Shown in pieces: positions 1-10,710 of a stretch of 64,000 bases of DNA. Within the stretch, counting starts at the first letter, position 1; each line of letters begins with the position of its first letter. Both the position numbers and the translations under genes were made by a program. The notes under the pieces are model-generated. The model did not search any database, had not been told where the DNA came from, and was given only the letters and a program-made list of their open reading frames with translations. Source of the stretch: Lateolabrax maculatus (taxonomy: Eukaryota; Chordata; Actinopteri; Acropomatiformes; Lateolabracidae); contig CM062219.1 of assembly GCA_031216445.1 (NCBI GenBank), positions 10,946,501 to 11,010,500 of the forward strand, in the 5' to 3' direction.

Positions 1-1513
1 ATTCAAGTGGTTATGCTAAAACATGGTGGAAAAGATTTTATTTTGCCAAGTTATTGTCAGTTTTATACCAACTCCCTAACAAATCAACCTAACTGCCACA
101 AAATCTTTTTTTCTTTTAAGAATTTTCAGACTTTATTTTAAAAAGCGCAATAGAGAGCCAACAGGAATTGTGGGCAGAGAGGAAGGACGAAGACAAGCTT
201 CCCGGAAGCTCCCTAAAGTTCTAATAAATCACGCTATTTTTAAAATTGACATTATAAGACACTATTGTATTCATCTTTTTCGTGGGGTTCAGTTGTGACA
301 TGCCTGCAGGCTGCGTAACATTGCCCTCTCATTCTGTCTGTTTAAATTTTAACATTGTGCTTCCTGTAAGCATCAACAAAGGCATCTTACGTTACTGCCT
401 GAAGATCCGCCAAAACACACAGTGACATAAGAGAGCATGCTGGAAAAATCGTCATTAACATAATGTAATCCATTATGCAAATTCTGAGAGGTTTCTGGGA
501 TCCACTCAATCTTTAAAGCGGACCACTGCTTTCGGAATAAGCGCCCAATATAACACACAGACTCACACCATGCTCACCAAAGGTAAATGACCACATCTTA
601 TTGATTTACATTGTACCCATGGAAAATCCAATTCATCCGTTAAGGATTACTGCTCATGTATTATTCTCATCATTATTATTATTATCATTACAGAGGTTTG
701 GCAATCATCAGGAGGCACACACACATCCATATGTTCTTTGCAGGTGCTGGGTAACCATAATCTGCACTAAAAGATGAAAAACATGGATATGGATATGATG
801 ATGTTTCGACTGCAAATGGTCTTCCTCAGATGATGTCAAAGTGACACACAAAACAACTTTGATCTACTCTATTAATTAACTACAATATAAGTGCAGTAGC
901 AACTGCTTCATCTTGAAAATGTATTTAAATCTAATCTAATCTACTTTGTCATCCATCTATTTAGCACTGAAAATATTTCTGACTGAAAGTTTTGCTTAAA
1001 AGTAAATACCTACTACTTGAGATAAATAAAATTATATCATCAAACCTTACAAATGAAAGCCCAAAATTGAAAGTTTCATACGTTCTGCAAGATGGCAAGT
1101 ATCCTTACTCCTAAGTAAAAACGAACAAACACTAAACAGCTCTGATAATAAGGGGTGCATATTATTTTAAGTTGTTTAATATCTGTCTCAAAAAAGCTTT
1201 TTTCAATACCTTTCTATGTGAATGTAAACTTACTTCATTTAACAAACTTCTCAAATGCATTGAGGTTCAATGCTGTATTTAACTAAATTGTCCATAAAAT
1301 GCAATATAACATGATAAAAGTATGGTATATAATAAGTATATATAAATATACTAATTTTATCATATAAGTATAATAAAACTATATCTTACACCACATTTTT
1401 TTTTAAAGAGTAAAGGTGATCGCGATGACAAAGAATCTGAGCATGAACTGTCAATTTAAAGTATTCCGTAGTATTGACACGATTTGGTGAATCCTCAAAT
1501 TGAGGTTAGATAC
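1..1513. other. AT-rich intergenic stretch, no gene seen
   Basis: I see no convincing coding exon here. Open frames are short, without family resemblance. The DNA is AT-rich with short A/T runs and a stretch of imperfect TA-rich repeats near 1310-1380. It may lie inside an intron of a gene reading leftwards (see the minus-strand candidate at 1514-2235), but nothing in the sequence proves that. Confidence 0.5.
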
Positions 1514-2235
1514 CCAGCCCCCTGCACTGCCTCCCTCCTGCACTGACGGTTCATAGTGACAGTGTACCTGAGTAACATTGTATTCTTCAAACCACACACT
1601 GTACAGTAAGGACTCTCAGCCACAAGCATACACACACCTGAGAATCTTAACATCTGATGAGCAGTTAATAATGTGGCCTATTGAAATCTTGTTTCTAAAG
1701 GGTGAAGAACAAGTCGGATCTCAATGCGTCTTTGATCCACCACTTGTCCAAATAAATATTCACAGGCCCAATTAGTCCCAAACAACTAAACTTTCAACTA
1801 ATCCTTTATTCATGTTGGCAAACAGATTGCTGTCGCTGGGGCAAGACTCTGAAGGCCAAAACGAGCTGTGAGGCTATTTGTCTAAGAAGTGGAGCATTCA
1901 GTGAACAACTCACACAATTATTGAAGTACAGCATCGCAAAACCAGCTGTTTCAGTGATTTGTGCATTCTAATGGCATTTTAACAGATTAAACATCTGTTA
2001 GCCGGCCATGCACATGCCAAAATAAAAAAACAACTCAAAGGACTACATATTTTAGCATTCAGCTTTTAAGCGTGTAGGTATGAAATCTTACCTTTGAGTC
2101 CATGTTGTGGCTCTTTGTGCAACTCAGAAAAGCTCTGCAGAGGTTTTGTATTGTTCTGTGTGAGTCTGGCCAAGCCGCTGATGTAACTAGAGGATGCGGG
2201 GACAGAGGGATGTGTTGTATATTCTACCTGTATTT
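1514..2235 (-). other. Candidate minus-strand gene start (two possible exons)
   Basis: On the minus strand an ATG at 2103 is followed after four codons (MDSK) by a strong donor, CTCAAAG|GTAAGA, so a first exon would end at 2092. Upstream of it on that strand, near 2229-2237, lies a TATA-like ATAAATACA. A second stretch, 1567 down to 1514, has an acceptor (ACTCAG) and a donor (GTATCT), is 54 bases long, keeps phase 0 and is open in frame. I do not recognise the 22-residue peptide. Chance could produce this arrangement; it is reported as a weak candidate only. Confidence 0.2.
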
Positions 2236-2404
2236 ATGACCCATAATGCAGCAGCCTCAGCATGTCCTCACAGTGTCCTAGTTTTCTACAGCTTTTATTT
2301 TCAGGTTGGCCTTATTCATTCGCAGGGGGTGCACAGTCACAGACAAACCTCTGATTTGAGAAGGTGATGATGGTTGTAAATACTCAATTTTAAACTGAGA
2401 AATT

Positions 2405-3120
2405 TAACTATTCATATAATACCTTTCATACCGGGGGTGTAGCTCAAAGTGCTTTACAATAAAGTGAAAAAAACTAGAGAATAAAAAGTACAAAAAAAAT
2501 GGCAAGTTAAAACAAATTAAAATTCTGTGCAATAAAATCAAGCAATCAAATCAGTAACGAACAAAAGAGGCAGCAAATAGCAAGAACAGGTGTGCTAAGA
2601 TCAATAAAATATATATGAAAGAAAATGAAGGAAGGCATAAGAACAATAAAATATGTAAAAGATAACGATAAAACAAAGGAAGAGTGAGAGTTTCAATTGT
2701 TGTTTGAGAATGTTTACAGGGCTTGAATTTCTTATAGCCATGGGTAGGGAATTTCAAAGTTTTGGAGAATGGTTAAAAAAGACTGACCTGCCTATTTTCT
2801 TATGTGTATGTGTGTGTTTGTATTTAAAAAAAAAAAATACAGCAGCAGAGGGTCTAAGAGGTCGTGAATGAATACAAAACAACAAAGAATTAGTAATGTA
2901 GGCCGGTTCAAAACCTTTAAACTGTAAACAAGTAAAAGAACTTTAAAATCAACCCTAAAAGACACTGGTAGCCAGTGCAGGTTAGCTAAAGCCGGGGGCT
3001 ATACTCTTTCTTTCTTGTTCTAGTTAAAAGTCTGGCAGCAGATTTCTCAATTAATTATACTTTATCAATGAAATCAGTGTTTTGGAAGACTAGTGAAAAA
3101 AGCATCACATTAGACCTGAA
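2405..3120. repeat. Interspersed repeat of a common teleost type
   Basis: The segment begins with a stretch reading like 'ataccttTCATAccgggggtgtagctcaaagtgctttaca' in short pieces, continues through an A-rich section, and has the phrase 'ggtagccagtgcagg' near 2970 followed by 'gcagcagatttctc' near 3040. From memory, this order of phrases recurs across teleost genomes as a dispersed retroelement-like repeat. No open reading frame of note is present, and the copy is diverged. Class is not certain. Confidence 0.5.
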
Positions 3121-3778
3121 TATTTTTATGTTACTTTAAACTTCTGCTCCACTATAATTATCTGACATCAATAGTTAGTTGTTACTTGTCAGAAAGAAAA
3201 TAAATATGATAGTAAAAAATAAAGGTATAATATATAACTTAGATAAAATTGTCGTTTGTTTGTTGTCTGAACTGTTAGCAGTTCCACCAAAGAGAGATTT
3301 CCCATTTAAACTCTCACCAACAAAACCAGAAGGTTGAGAGCACAACCTGCTGTCAGCCACAGGCTATAACAGTTAATCGGCTACTGAACCGCAGCTGTAA
3401 TCTGACACATTGGTGAATCATATCAAATATTTGCTCACTTTACTCCTTATATCAACATTATTCTTCCCTCATAATCTTTCTGTGGTCACAGTAATAGTGT
3501 AAGTGCTCTAAAAATCCACACCCTCTTCATGTTTGCTTTAACTGGTTAACTTTGGTGATAAATTAATTAACTTAAGCTTCCTGTTGTACTTATTGTAAGC
3601 CCATTCACTCCTGAGATAGCACCCTTTGGTTTCCTGGTGTAACTCCTCCCTTTTCTCCTCCCAAGGTATTGTTCTCTGATTGGGTGTCAGACTGAAACCT
3701 GAAGTGCACCAACAGGTTTGACCAAAACACCGGTGTGTCGTATGTGGAAAGCCACAGCTCTCTAAGACTAACGCAGAA
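3121..3778. other. Upstream region of svop
   Basis: This AT-rich stretch leads into the svop start codon. No clear TATA box or CpG island is visible. The untranslated leader of svop probably lies in the last few hundred bases (3600-3778), where the base composition becomes more balanced, but the transcription start cannot be placed. Confidence 0.35.
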
Positions 3779-6700
3779 ATGGACAACTGGAGACCAACCA
3801 AGATTAATTACAAGCGATGGAGAAATCCAGAACTGAGGTAAAATAATAAAATATTCCATGTATGTCTGTGCGGCTAAAAGGGAGCACACTTTGAGAAAAG
3901 CCTGCCCTGTTGTCCTTAAATACCAGAGTGTTGCCACAGGGCAGTGTATGTTCATACATTTGTTTTATGATGAAAGGTGATATAGTGTACTTGAAATTCA
4001 ACCATTTGTGCGCAATAATGCCTGAACTTCTTCCTTTTGGTGTGCTGACATTTAGGGATGTGGTAAATTTTGTGGGTCAAAGCGATGAGGCGCAGGGCAC
4101 AGACAATGAGATCTGCACTATAGCCTCAGAAAGAGTGGACTCGAGGTCCGCATCTGGATCTAATAAAACTGAAGGTTTGTAGAACACTTTTAGTTGTAGT
4201 TTATGCACATTTTGGTCTTCTGTGTTTGGACATGTGAAAAATACAGGTGGCCTTTGAATATAAATGTTACATTTTGAGTCTGTCGTGACTGTGCTTGTTT
4301 TTGTGAGGAAAAGGTGGGAGACAATTTGCATATAAACTGAGGAATAAATGTCCTTTGTAGCAGTTTGGTAAAGCTGATCTACCATCAGTGATGGCAGAAG
4401 ATAATTTACTTAAGTAAAAGTAGCAATGCCACAATGTAAAACATAATGTTGAGGTCCTGCATTGCAGATTTTACTTAGAGTATTATGAATATCAAAAGTA
4501 AAAGTGTTCATTATGCAGCAAAATGGCCTCTGTCAGGGTGCCATTATTAAATTGGATCATATTTGTTGGTGCATTAACGTGTGAGAAATACTTTAATGTG
4601 CTAGTTGGTCAGTGCAGGTCAGTGTTGGTAGTTTAATATATAACAAAGTATCATATTTGATTAAATGGTGTAATGTTTTGTCTGTAAAATTTAAATTTGA
4701 GAAATAATTAGTAAATATAGCTGTGAAAAAATATAGTGGAGTAAAAAGTATACAATTTCCCTCTGAAATGTAGTGGAATAGAAGTACAAAATAGCATTTA
4801 ATTGAAATACTTTATGTACTAAGGCCTGTGGCAACATATTCTCGTGTGTCTTAACAGCTTCTGTTGTTCTAGAAGACAGTTATCAGCCCCTAACTAAAAT
4901 ATTATTTTACCATTGTTATTTAGCACCTTTTCAAAATGTGACAATTTTTTTTAATGTGTCATACTCAATATTTTAACATTAATGGCATTAAGTCATGCTT
5001 GTTTTGATTCTTGAGCGATTCTGCGTACACTTCTTTACAGGGGGCAGTGACCTTGCAGTGACTGTCTTGTGCCTTTTACAGAAACCTTTACAGTAGAGGA
5101 TGCACTGGAGGCCATCGGCTTTGGAAAGTTCCAGGTTAAGATGTGCTTCCTCACTGGACTGTCATGGGTAAGAATCCTAAAACATGCAGAAAGGCCCAAA
5201 CTCCGATTTCCAGATACTGTATGTCTCTCATGTAGTGCTCCGCCTCTCTGAGAGCAGATAGCAGACGCCATGGAGATGATGATCCTCAGTATCTTGGGCC
5301 CCCACCTGCACTGTGAGTGGAGGTTGCCCAGCTACAAGATGGCTCTCATAACATCGGTAAGGTCTTCTCGGAAAGGCTTGTTGATTTTGCAATGTGTGAA
5401 AATGTTCACCCTCAATATCTTTTTTTTTTTTTTGGCCTCAGGTGGTGTTTGTCGGGATGGGTATCAGTTCCCCTGTGTGGGGCAATGTGTCCGACAAGTA
5501 TGGCAGAAGAGTAGTGAGTCTCATATCTGGCTTGTCCATAAATCATTTGGTGATTTTTGTAAATTATTTGATGTTTAACTCATTCTGTATATCTCTCTGT
5601 GGTAAACAGGGTCTGACGATTTGTATGTGTTTCACTCTGTACTACGGCCTGTTGAGTGCCTTCGCTCCAGTGTACGGCTGGCTCCTGGTCCTGCGGGGAC
5701 TCTTAGGTTTTGGCATCGGAGGAGCTCCTCAGTCGTAAGTTCACTGCTTCCTCTGCACGTGACGAGATGAACCCTGCGCTGAACAGACAGACACATTTTA
5801 ATAGCCATGAAATGATTTGCATCAAACATTCAGTCTTTTTTTAGGGTGACACTATACTCCGAATTCCTCCCGGTGAAGGCAAGAGGCACCTGCATCATGC
5901 TCATTTCGGTATTAACGGTTTTGTTATTATTGCATGACTTTTACTGTATTCCAGTGTTGAATCTTGGATCTGATTTATCATACTGCTCATTGATTCCCTC
6001 CTGATTGATGTGTTTGTGTGCATCAGGCATTCTGGGCTATTGGTGCTGTGTTCGAGGTCCTCCTGGCATTGTGGATAATGCCCACACTCGGGTGGAGGTG
6101 GCTGCTCGGCCTGTCCGCTATACCAATGGCAATCTTTGTTTGCTTCTGCTTTGTAAGTATGTTGGTGATTATTAGAGACCCCTAAAATAAAACCATCTGG
6201 CGTCAAACTCTCAGCTGAACTTTCTGTGTTCCACAGTGGCTGCCTGAAAGTCCTCGTTTTGACGTGCTGACAGGAAAAAGAGAAAAGGCCATGGCAACTT
6301 TAAAACGGATCGCCAAAGAGAATGGCAAGGCCATGCCTCAAGGGAAGCTGACTGCCTACAAACAGGTGAGGTTTCAGAAATATGGGTCGATGTGTTTGTT
6401 CAGAAAAATGAGATGTGTGTCTAATACAATACAACAATATTAATAATATTAATGCCTTCTATTTTTGTTTTTTTAATTTCACAGAATGACCGCGGACAGA
6501 TCAAAGATCTCTTCACTCCTCAGTATTGGCAGACTACTCTTCTCCTATGGTTTATATGGTAAGCTTGAGTAATACATTTTCTACTTTTTACTTTCTATCA
6601 TCTTTCCTTAATCAGCTTTTTGATCAAAGGTAATTATCTAATGAAGGGAAACCAGACAACACGGGCAACAGCTTGGGAAACTTTGAGGTTCAGGTTCAGT

Positions 6701-8669
6701 TGGTTTGTGGTCATTTGATTGAGTGCAGATTTGTTTGGGAGTATGTACTTAAACACAATATTAACTGAGATGATAAGAGCCCTGTGTCAAAACATGGTTT
6801 TAGGGTTTTTGTTATTTTAGTTGATATTGTGATTAAATGGTATATACTCCTAAATAAATCTTTGCTCGACCAAATTACCTTAAATTAATTTTACACACAG
6901 CAAACCTTTGTCACACAGCAGTCCTACTGGTAATTGCCTCATGGTGCGCTAGTGGGTTAATCCGGCCATGTAAGTCATGCTTTATGCATATTTCATGCAA
7001 CTACTTGTACACAACTCATTTTGTCAAACACTGTATTGCTGTTTTATCCAAAGGTTTGCAAATGCCTTCTGCTATTACGGGATAGTCCTGTTGACAACTG
7101 AGCTGTTCCAAGCTGGAGATTCATGTGGGGGTAAGTAACGGATACTCCATGTGAATATACTTTTAACATTTGTCAAATTTGAACAAATACCAAAACAAAA
7201 CTGTCCTCCTTCCTTATAGCGGCCCAAGGGGCCAAGATTGAACCGAGCTGTACCCTGGAATGCAAATATTTGGCATCAGCTGACTACAAAGACCTTTTAT
7301 GGACGACCTTGGCTGAATTCCCAGGTAAAATGCTCCCTATTGGCATTTTCTCAGAGCTTCGGTGTGTAATTGAAGCTCTAATGATAATGATCACCCCCAA
7401 TACATCCATGATGCATCCTCACAAAAAATGCAACCATTTTGGTCGCAGTCTGGAGGCCTGGTGTGTTTTGGGGTAGTAGCTTTGGAGGGAGGCCTGAAGG
7501 GAAGCATGGGGATTTTTTGGTTGGACCCTTTCAAAGCTTCTATAGCTGATTTGACTGGTTTCTCCAAAGTTACTTGTCCCAGCTTTAAGCTGTTGAAATA
7601 AGTCATTCTCATCTTTATTACTCTTGACTGCTGCATTTAAAAGCTATGTTTTCTGTTTGTTTTAGGTCTTTTAGTTATCCTTCTGACAGTTGACCGTATT
7701 GGCAGGAAGAAGAGCATGGCTCTGTCTTTCTTCATGTTTTCTTTGTGCATGCTACCCTTATATGCTTGTACTGGGAGGTAAGTTTGTCTCTGGGTGTTAT
7801 TTTATCATATGGGAACAACAGCTATTAAAACATCAGGGCTGATCTCAGACTCTCTGTATCTCTCTTTCTGTTCATGCAGGACAGCTCTTACAATCCTCAT
7901 CTTTATTGCCAGAGCCTTCATCTCTGCAGGATTCCAAGTTGTTTTTGTGTACACACCAGAGGTCGGTCTACATGCCATTTTTAACATTCAAATTAAAAAA
8001 ATGTTTTTTGATAATTTGAATTGGACAAAAAGCTCTCTCCTCGCTTTCACTAGGTTTTCCCTACGGAAAGCAGAGCCTTGGCGATGGGAACTTCCAGTGC
8101 GATGGCCAGGCTGGGTGCCCTGATTACCCCCTTTGTGGCACAGGTTTGTAGAAGTGACCATCTCTGTTGGTACTTTCCAAAGAAACTCTTGAAAAATAAA
8201 AAAAGGAAAGGGAGAGTTTAACTGCCCCATTGGAACTGTAAGCAATTCTTTTAAAATTGTTTTGAGAGCATGATGATTCATTAAAAGTGTCCATTGTAGC
8301 TGTAATCATTTTCACCCTTATACAGTAAATGTATTTTAGTACCGGTAACTGTATTGCAAGTTTAAAGGTAGAAATTAGTTCCAGCACCAGTCTGCAATCA
8401 GATTCCTTCAGATAAGGGTATATGTTTCTCCACCTGGCTCCTAAGTTTTTGTGTTTTGGTTCTAGGTGATGCTCAGGAAATCAATATATTTGACCCTGTC
8501 CATATACTGTGGCTGTAGTCTGCTGGCTGGCATTGCATCCTTGATCCTGCCCATTGAGACGTTGGGCAGGGGTCTGCAAGAGTCCAATCGTGACCAAGAG
8601 GCCGGAGAGCATGTGAACACAACAACCAGACAGTCAAATGATGCAACACACTCCTCGGACCAGACGTAG
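3779..8669 (+). CDS. svop: Synaptic vesicle 2-related protein (SVOP), 16 coding exons
   Basis: A major-facilitator-superfamily protein of synaptic vesicles, related to SV2; its substrate is not established. Exons: 3779-3837, 4056-4174, 5082-5167, 5258-5356, 5442-5513, 5610-5734, 5845-5908, 6027-6152, 6237-6365, 6485-6558, 7054-7130, 7220-7324, 7666-7777, 7880-7961, 8054-8143, 8466-8669. They join in phase to 540 residues (human SVOP 548). Visible hallmarks: [15 protein letters not shown] at about 61-75, the MFS loop motif [10 protein letters not shown] (135-144), PESPRF (253-258), a second DRIGRKK (388-394), and [12 protein letters not shown] near the end. Twelve hydrophobic segments fit the fold. 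It is closer to SVOP than to SVOPL ([34 protein letters not shown]). The position beside ssh1 matches human 12q24. The first exon ([14 protein letters not shown]) is the least certain part; the rest is firm. Confidence 0.93.
4386..4820 (+). mobile_element. MITE-like repeat in svop intron 2
   Basis: The piece starts CAGTGATGGCAGAAG, then has 'ttacttaagtaaaagtagcaatgccacaatg' in short form, 'aaagtgttcattatgcagcaaaatggcc', and later 'gtggagtaaaaagta' and 'ccctctgaaatgtagtgga'. I recognise this phrase order as a very common non-autonomous DNA element of teleosts with a consensus start like CAGTGGTGGAA. The right end seems lost. Related fragments occur at 58355-58720 in this window. It is non-coding. 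Confidence 0.65.
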
Positions 8670-9086
8670 ATCAACCAGGAGGAATGGGGGGGAAATGGAA
8701 AAGAAAGGATGTTTTGTCAGCTCCCAGGCTGCTGCAGACACCACAGTTGCCTGTTTAATTCGGGATTGAATCCTCAGAGCGATGATGGGTGAAGAACAAC
8801 AGGGGACAATCTCATTACAGGCAGGGATCGTGATAATTGAGGGTAGGCCTACTTCCCATGTGTAATGAGAGCAGAAGCACACTTGTGCTTGGACTGGTTT
8901 GTTTACCCTCCCTTCCATCTAGGCCATGACAAGCACAAGAAAGATATTTGGAAAATGATGATCCACTGTGCAGGCTCTGCTTAAAGCTACACATTTAAAA
9001 TCTTGCCTTTAAGAGACTGAGACATTTATTTTATAAAGTTTGGATAAAAATATTTATTTATAAATGAACCCATGTGCCCGTTTCTA

Positions 9087-9092
9087 ATTAAA
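9087..9092 (+). terminator. Possible svop polyadenylation signal (ATTAAA)
   Basis: ATTAAA lies 418 bases after the svop stop codon and is followed by a T-rich stretch. It is the best-placed hexamer I found before the repeat that begins near 9208, giving svop a short 3' UTR. The choice is an inference. Confidence 0.4.
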
Positions 9093-9207
9093 GTTTTTCA
9101 ATCTGCTTTAGGCTGTATTTTATTTTGTCAGTGTATCTCAGTATTGTAATTTCTACAATAATAATCACTATGGCTCTAAAGAGCCATAATAACAATTATT
9201 ATGGCTC

Positions 9208-9420
9208 CTTAAGGCTGCAGCGATTATTCGATTAATTGATAAGTGGATCAACAGAAAACTGATCGGCAACTAAGATAAAATCCAGGCATTCTTCTTAAAT
9301 GTGAAAATGTGCGGTTTTCCTCGACTTAACATTCAAATAAACTGGATATTTTTGAGTTTTGGTCGGACAAAACCAGACAACCGGTGACATCACCTTGGAC
9401 TCAAGGAGATTGTGACGGGC
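9208..9420 (-). mobile_element. MITE-like repeat, copy A
   Basis: It begins GCTGCAGCGATTATTCGATT and contains 'ttttggtcggacaaaacc' and 'gtgacatcaccttggactc'. This matches my memory of a teleost dispersed element whose ends read like 'ggctgcaactaacgattat' and whose middle carries the 'gtcggacaaaac' phrase. A second copy in the opposite orientation lies at 44215-44510. It sits between svop and the ssh1 promoter. Confidence 0.55.
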
Positions 9421-9450
9421 GTTAGGCCATCAAGGGGTTTTTTGTTTCTG

Positions 9451-9451
<1 letters not shown>

Positions 9452-9481
<30 letters not shown>
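9452..9481 (+). repeat. (TTA)n microsatellite
   Basis: About ten uninterrupted copies of the trinucleotide TTA, just outside the CpG-rich ssh1 promoter. Confidence 0.9.
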
Positions 9482-9482
<1 letters not shown>

Positions 9483-9483
9483 G

Positions 9484-10137
9484 TCAGGCCACGTGAATAA
9501 ACCGAGAAGATAACGATCGGATCAACACAACACGGAAACAACCAGTCAGCCAGCTCATCCCGCTCGACACCGTGTCCACCTCGCTGCGTTTCATAACACG
9601 AGCGGAGCGTCGTCTCGTCAACATTTGTATTTGGGAGTTCCTAGTCTGGCCAGTCACCTTGACAACATTGGCCCAATGACAGCGCGCACGCGAACTAGGC
9701 CAGCCAATCACAGGCACCCGGCGAGGCTGCGTGTCATTCCTGCCCCGCTCGCAACCTGCGCCGTGTTTTGTTTGTCCGCCTGCGCGCCGGTGATGAAATC
9801 GCGGGGTCCGCTGCCGGCCTGGTGCGCACGGAGGAGATCTCTCACCGCGACCTAGCCGCCCATGAGGACTCCGGCCGCCGCGGAGGACGCACGGAGCAGG
9901 ACCGAGAGGGAGCACCGCCGGGGCTCCGGAGCCAGGTGCCGCTGGATGAGAGTCTGACGAGGCATTTTTCTTTTTTTTTTTTTTTTTTTTTCTTTTTCCT
10001 TTCTCCCCGGTGACAGAGACAACCTCGGCGGCGCATCTTCCCACATCCTCCCCTCCTCCTCCTCTCCACCTCCTCCTCCTCTCCTCCTCTCCACCTCCTC
10101 CTCCTCCTCCTCCTCCGAGGCTGCAGCCCGCCGAACC
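9484..10137 (+). promoter_or_regulatory. ssh1 promoter and 5' UTR, CpG-rich
   Basis: Base composition turns GC- and CpG-rich at about 9480. Two CCAAT boxes are visible (9673-9677 and 9704-9708) in a housekeeping-like context without a TATA box. A T run of about 22 bases (9967-9990) and a long pyrimidine tract made of CTC/TCC units (about 10045-10116) precede the start codon. The transcript start is likely between 9720 and 9900, but that is inference. Confidence 0.6.
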
Positions 10138-10244
10138 ATGGCCCTGGTGACTCTGCAGCGCTCTCCCACCCCCAGCGCAGCGTCCTCGGCCAGCACGGCC
10201 AACAGCAGCGCGGGGGAGGTGAGTGGAAGAGCCGGGGCTCGGTC

Positions 10245-10284
<40 letters not shown>

Positions 10285-10679
10285 GCAGCCGTGAAGAGGA
10301 GCCCGCAGGAGCCCGCAGGAGCCCGCACCAGCGCGGGCTCCTCACCTTACTCCCGTCACTGGCGTGTTTGCTGTGAACTTGACGTGTTGTTGCATTGTTG
10401 CAGGCGGGGAGTTGTTTGTTTGCGGCTGCTGTGGCAGCGGATTTGTAAACAAAATCCTGCAGGGGGGGGGGGGGTGGTGTGTTGTGGTGGGGGAGGTCGG
10501 TGGGGGGGGGGGGGTGCTGCTGGGTTTAGCTGTCAGAACAAAGTGCTCATTTTTTCTGCTGCACACAAACATTTGCTGCGTTGCACTCAGGTTGGTCTCC
10601 CTCCTTGTTATTGGGGGCTTTTATTTGCGGTAATGCAGCTTCAGTGTTAGGGAGGAGACCTTAAAGGGGAATTACATAA

Positions 10680-10710
<31 letters not shown>

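Noticed and set aside
9161..9212. Short inverted repeat ATGGCTC...GAGCCAT after svop
   Set aside because: Only seven to ten bases, in AT-rich DNA next to a MITE; too short to claim a function.
9484..10345. Three long open frames on the minus strand over the ssh1 promoter
   Set aside because: They consist of runs of Arg, Lys, Glu and His-Thr encoded by simple repeats (pyrimidine tract, T run and TG repeat) and have no domain.
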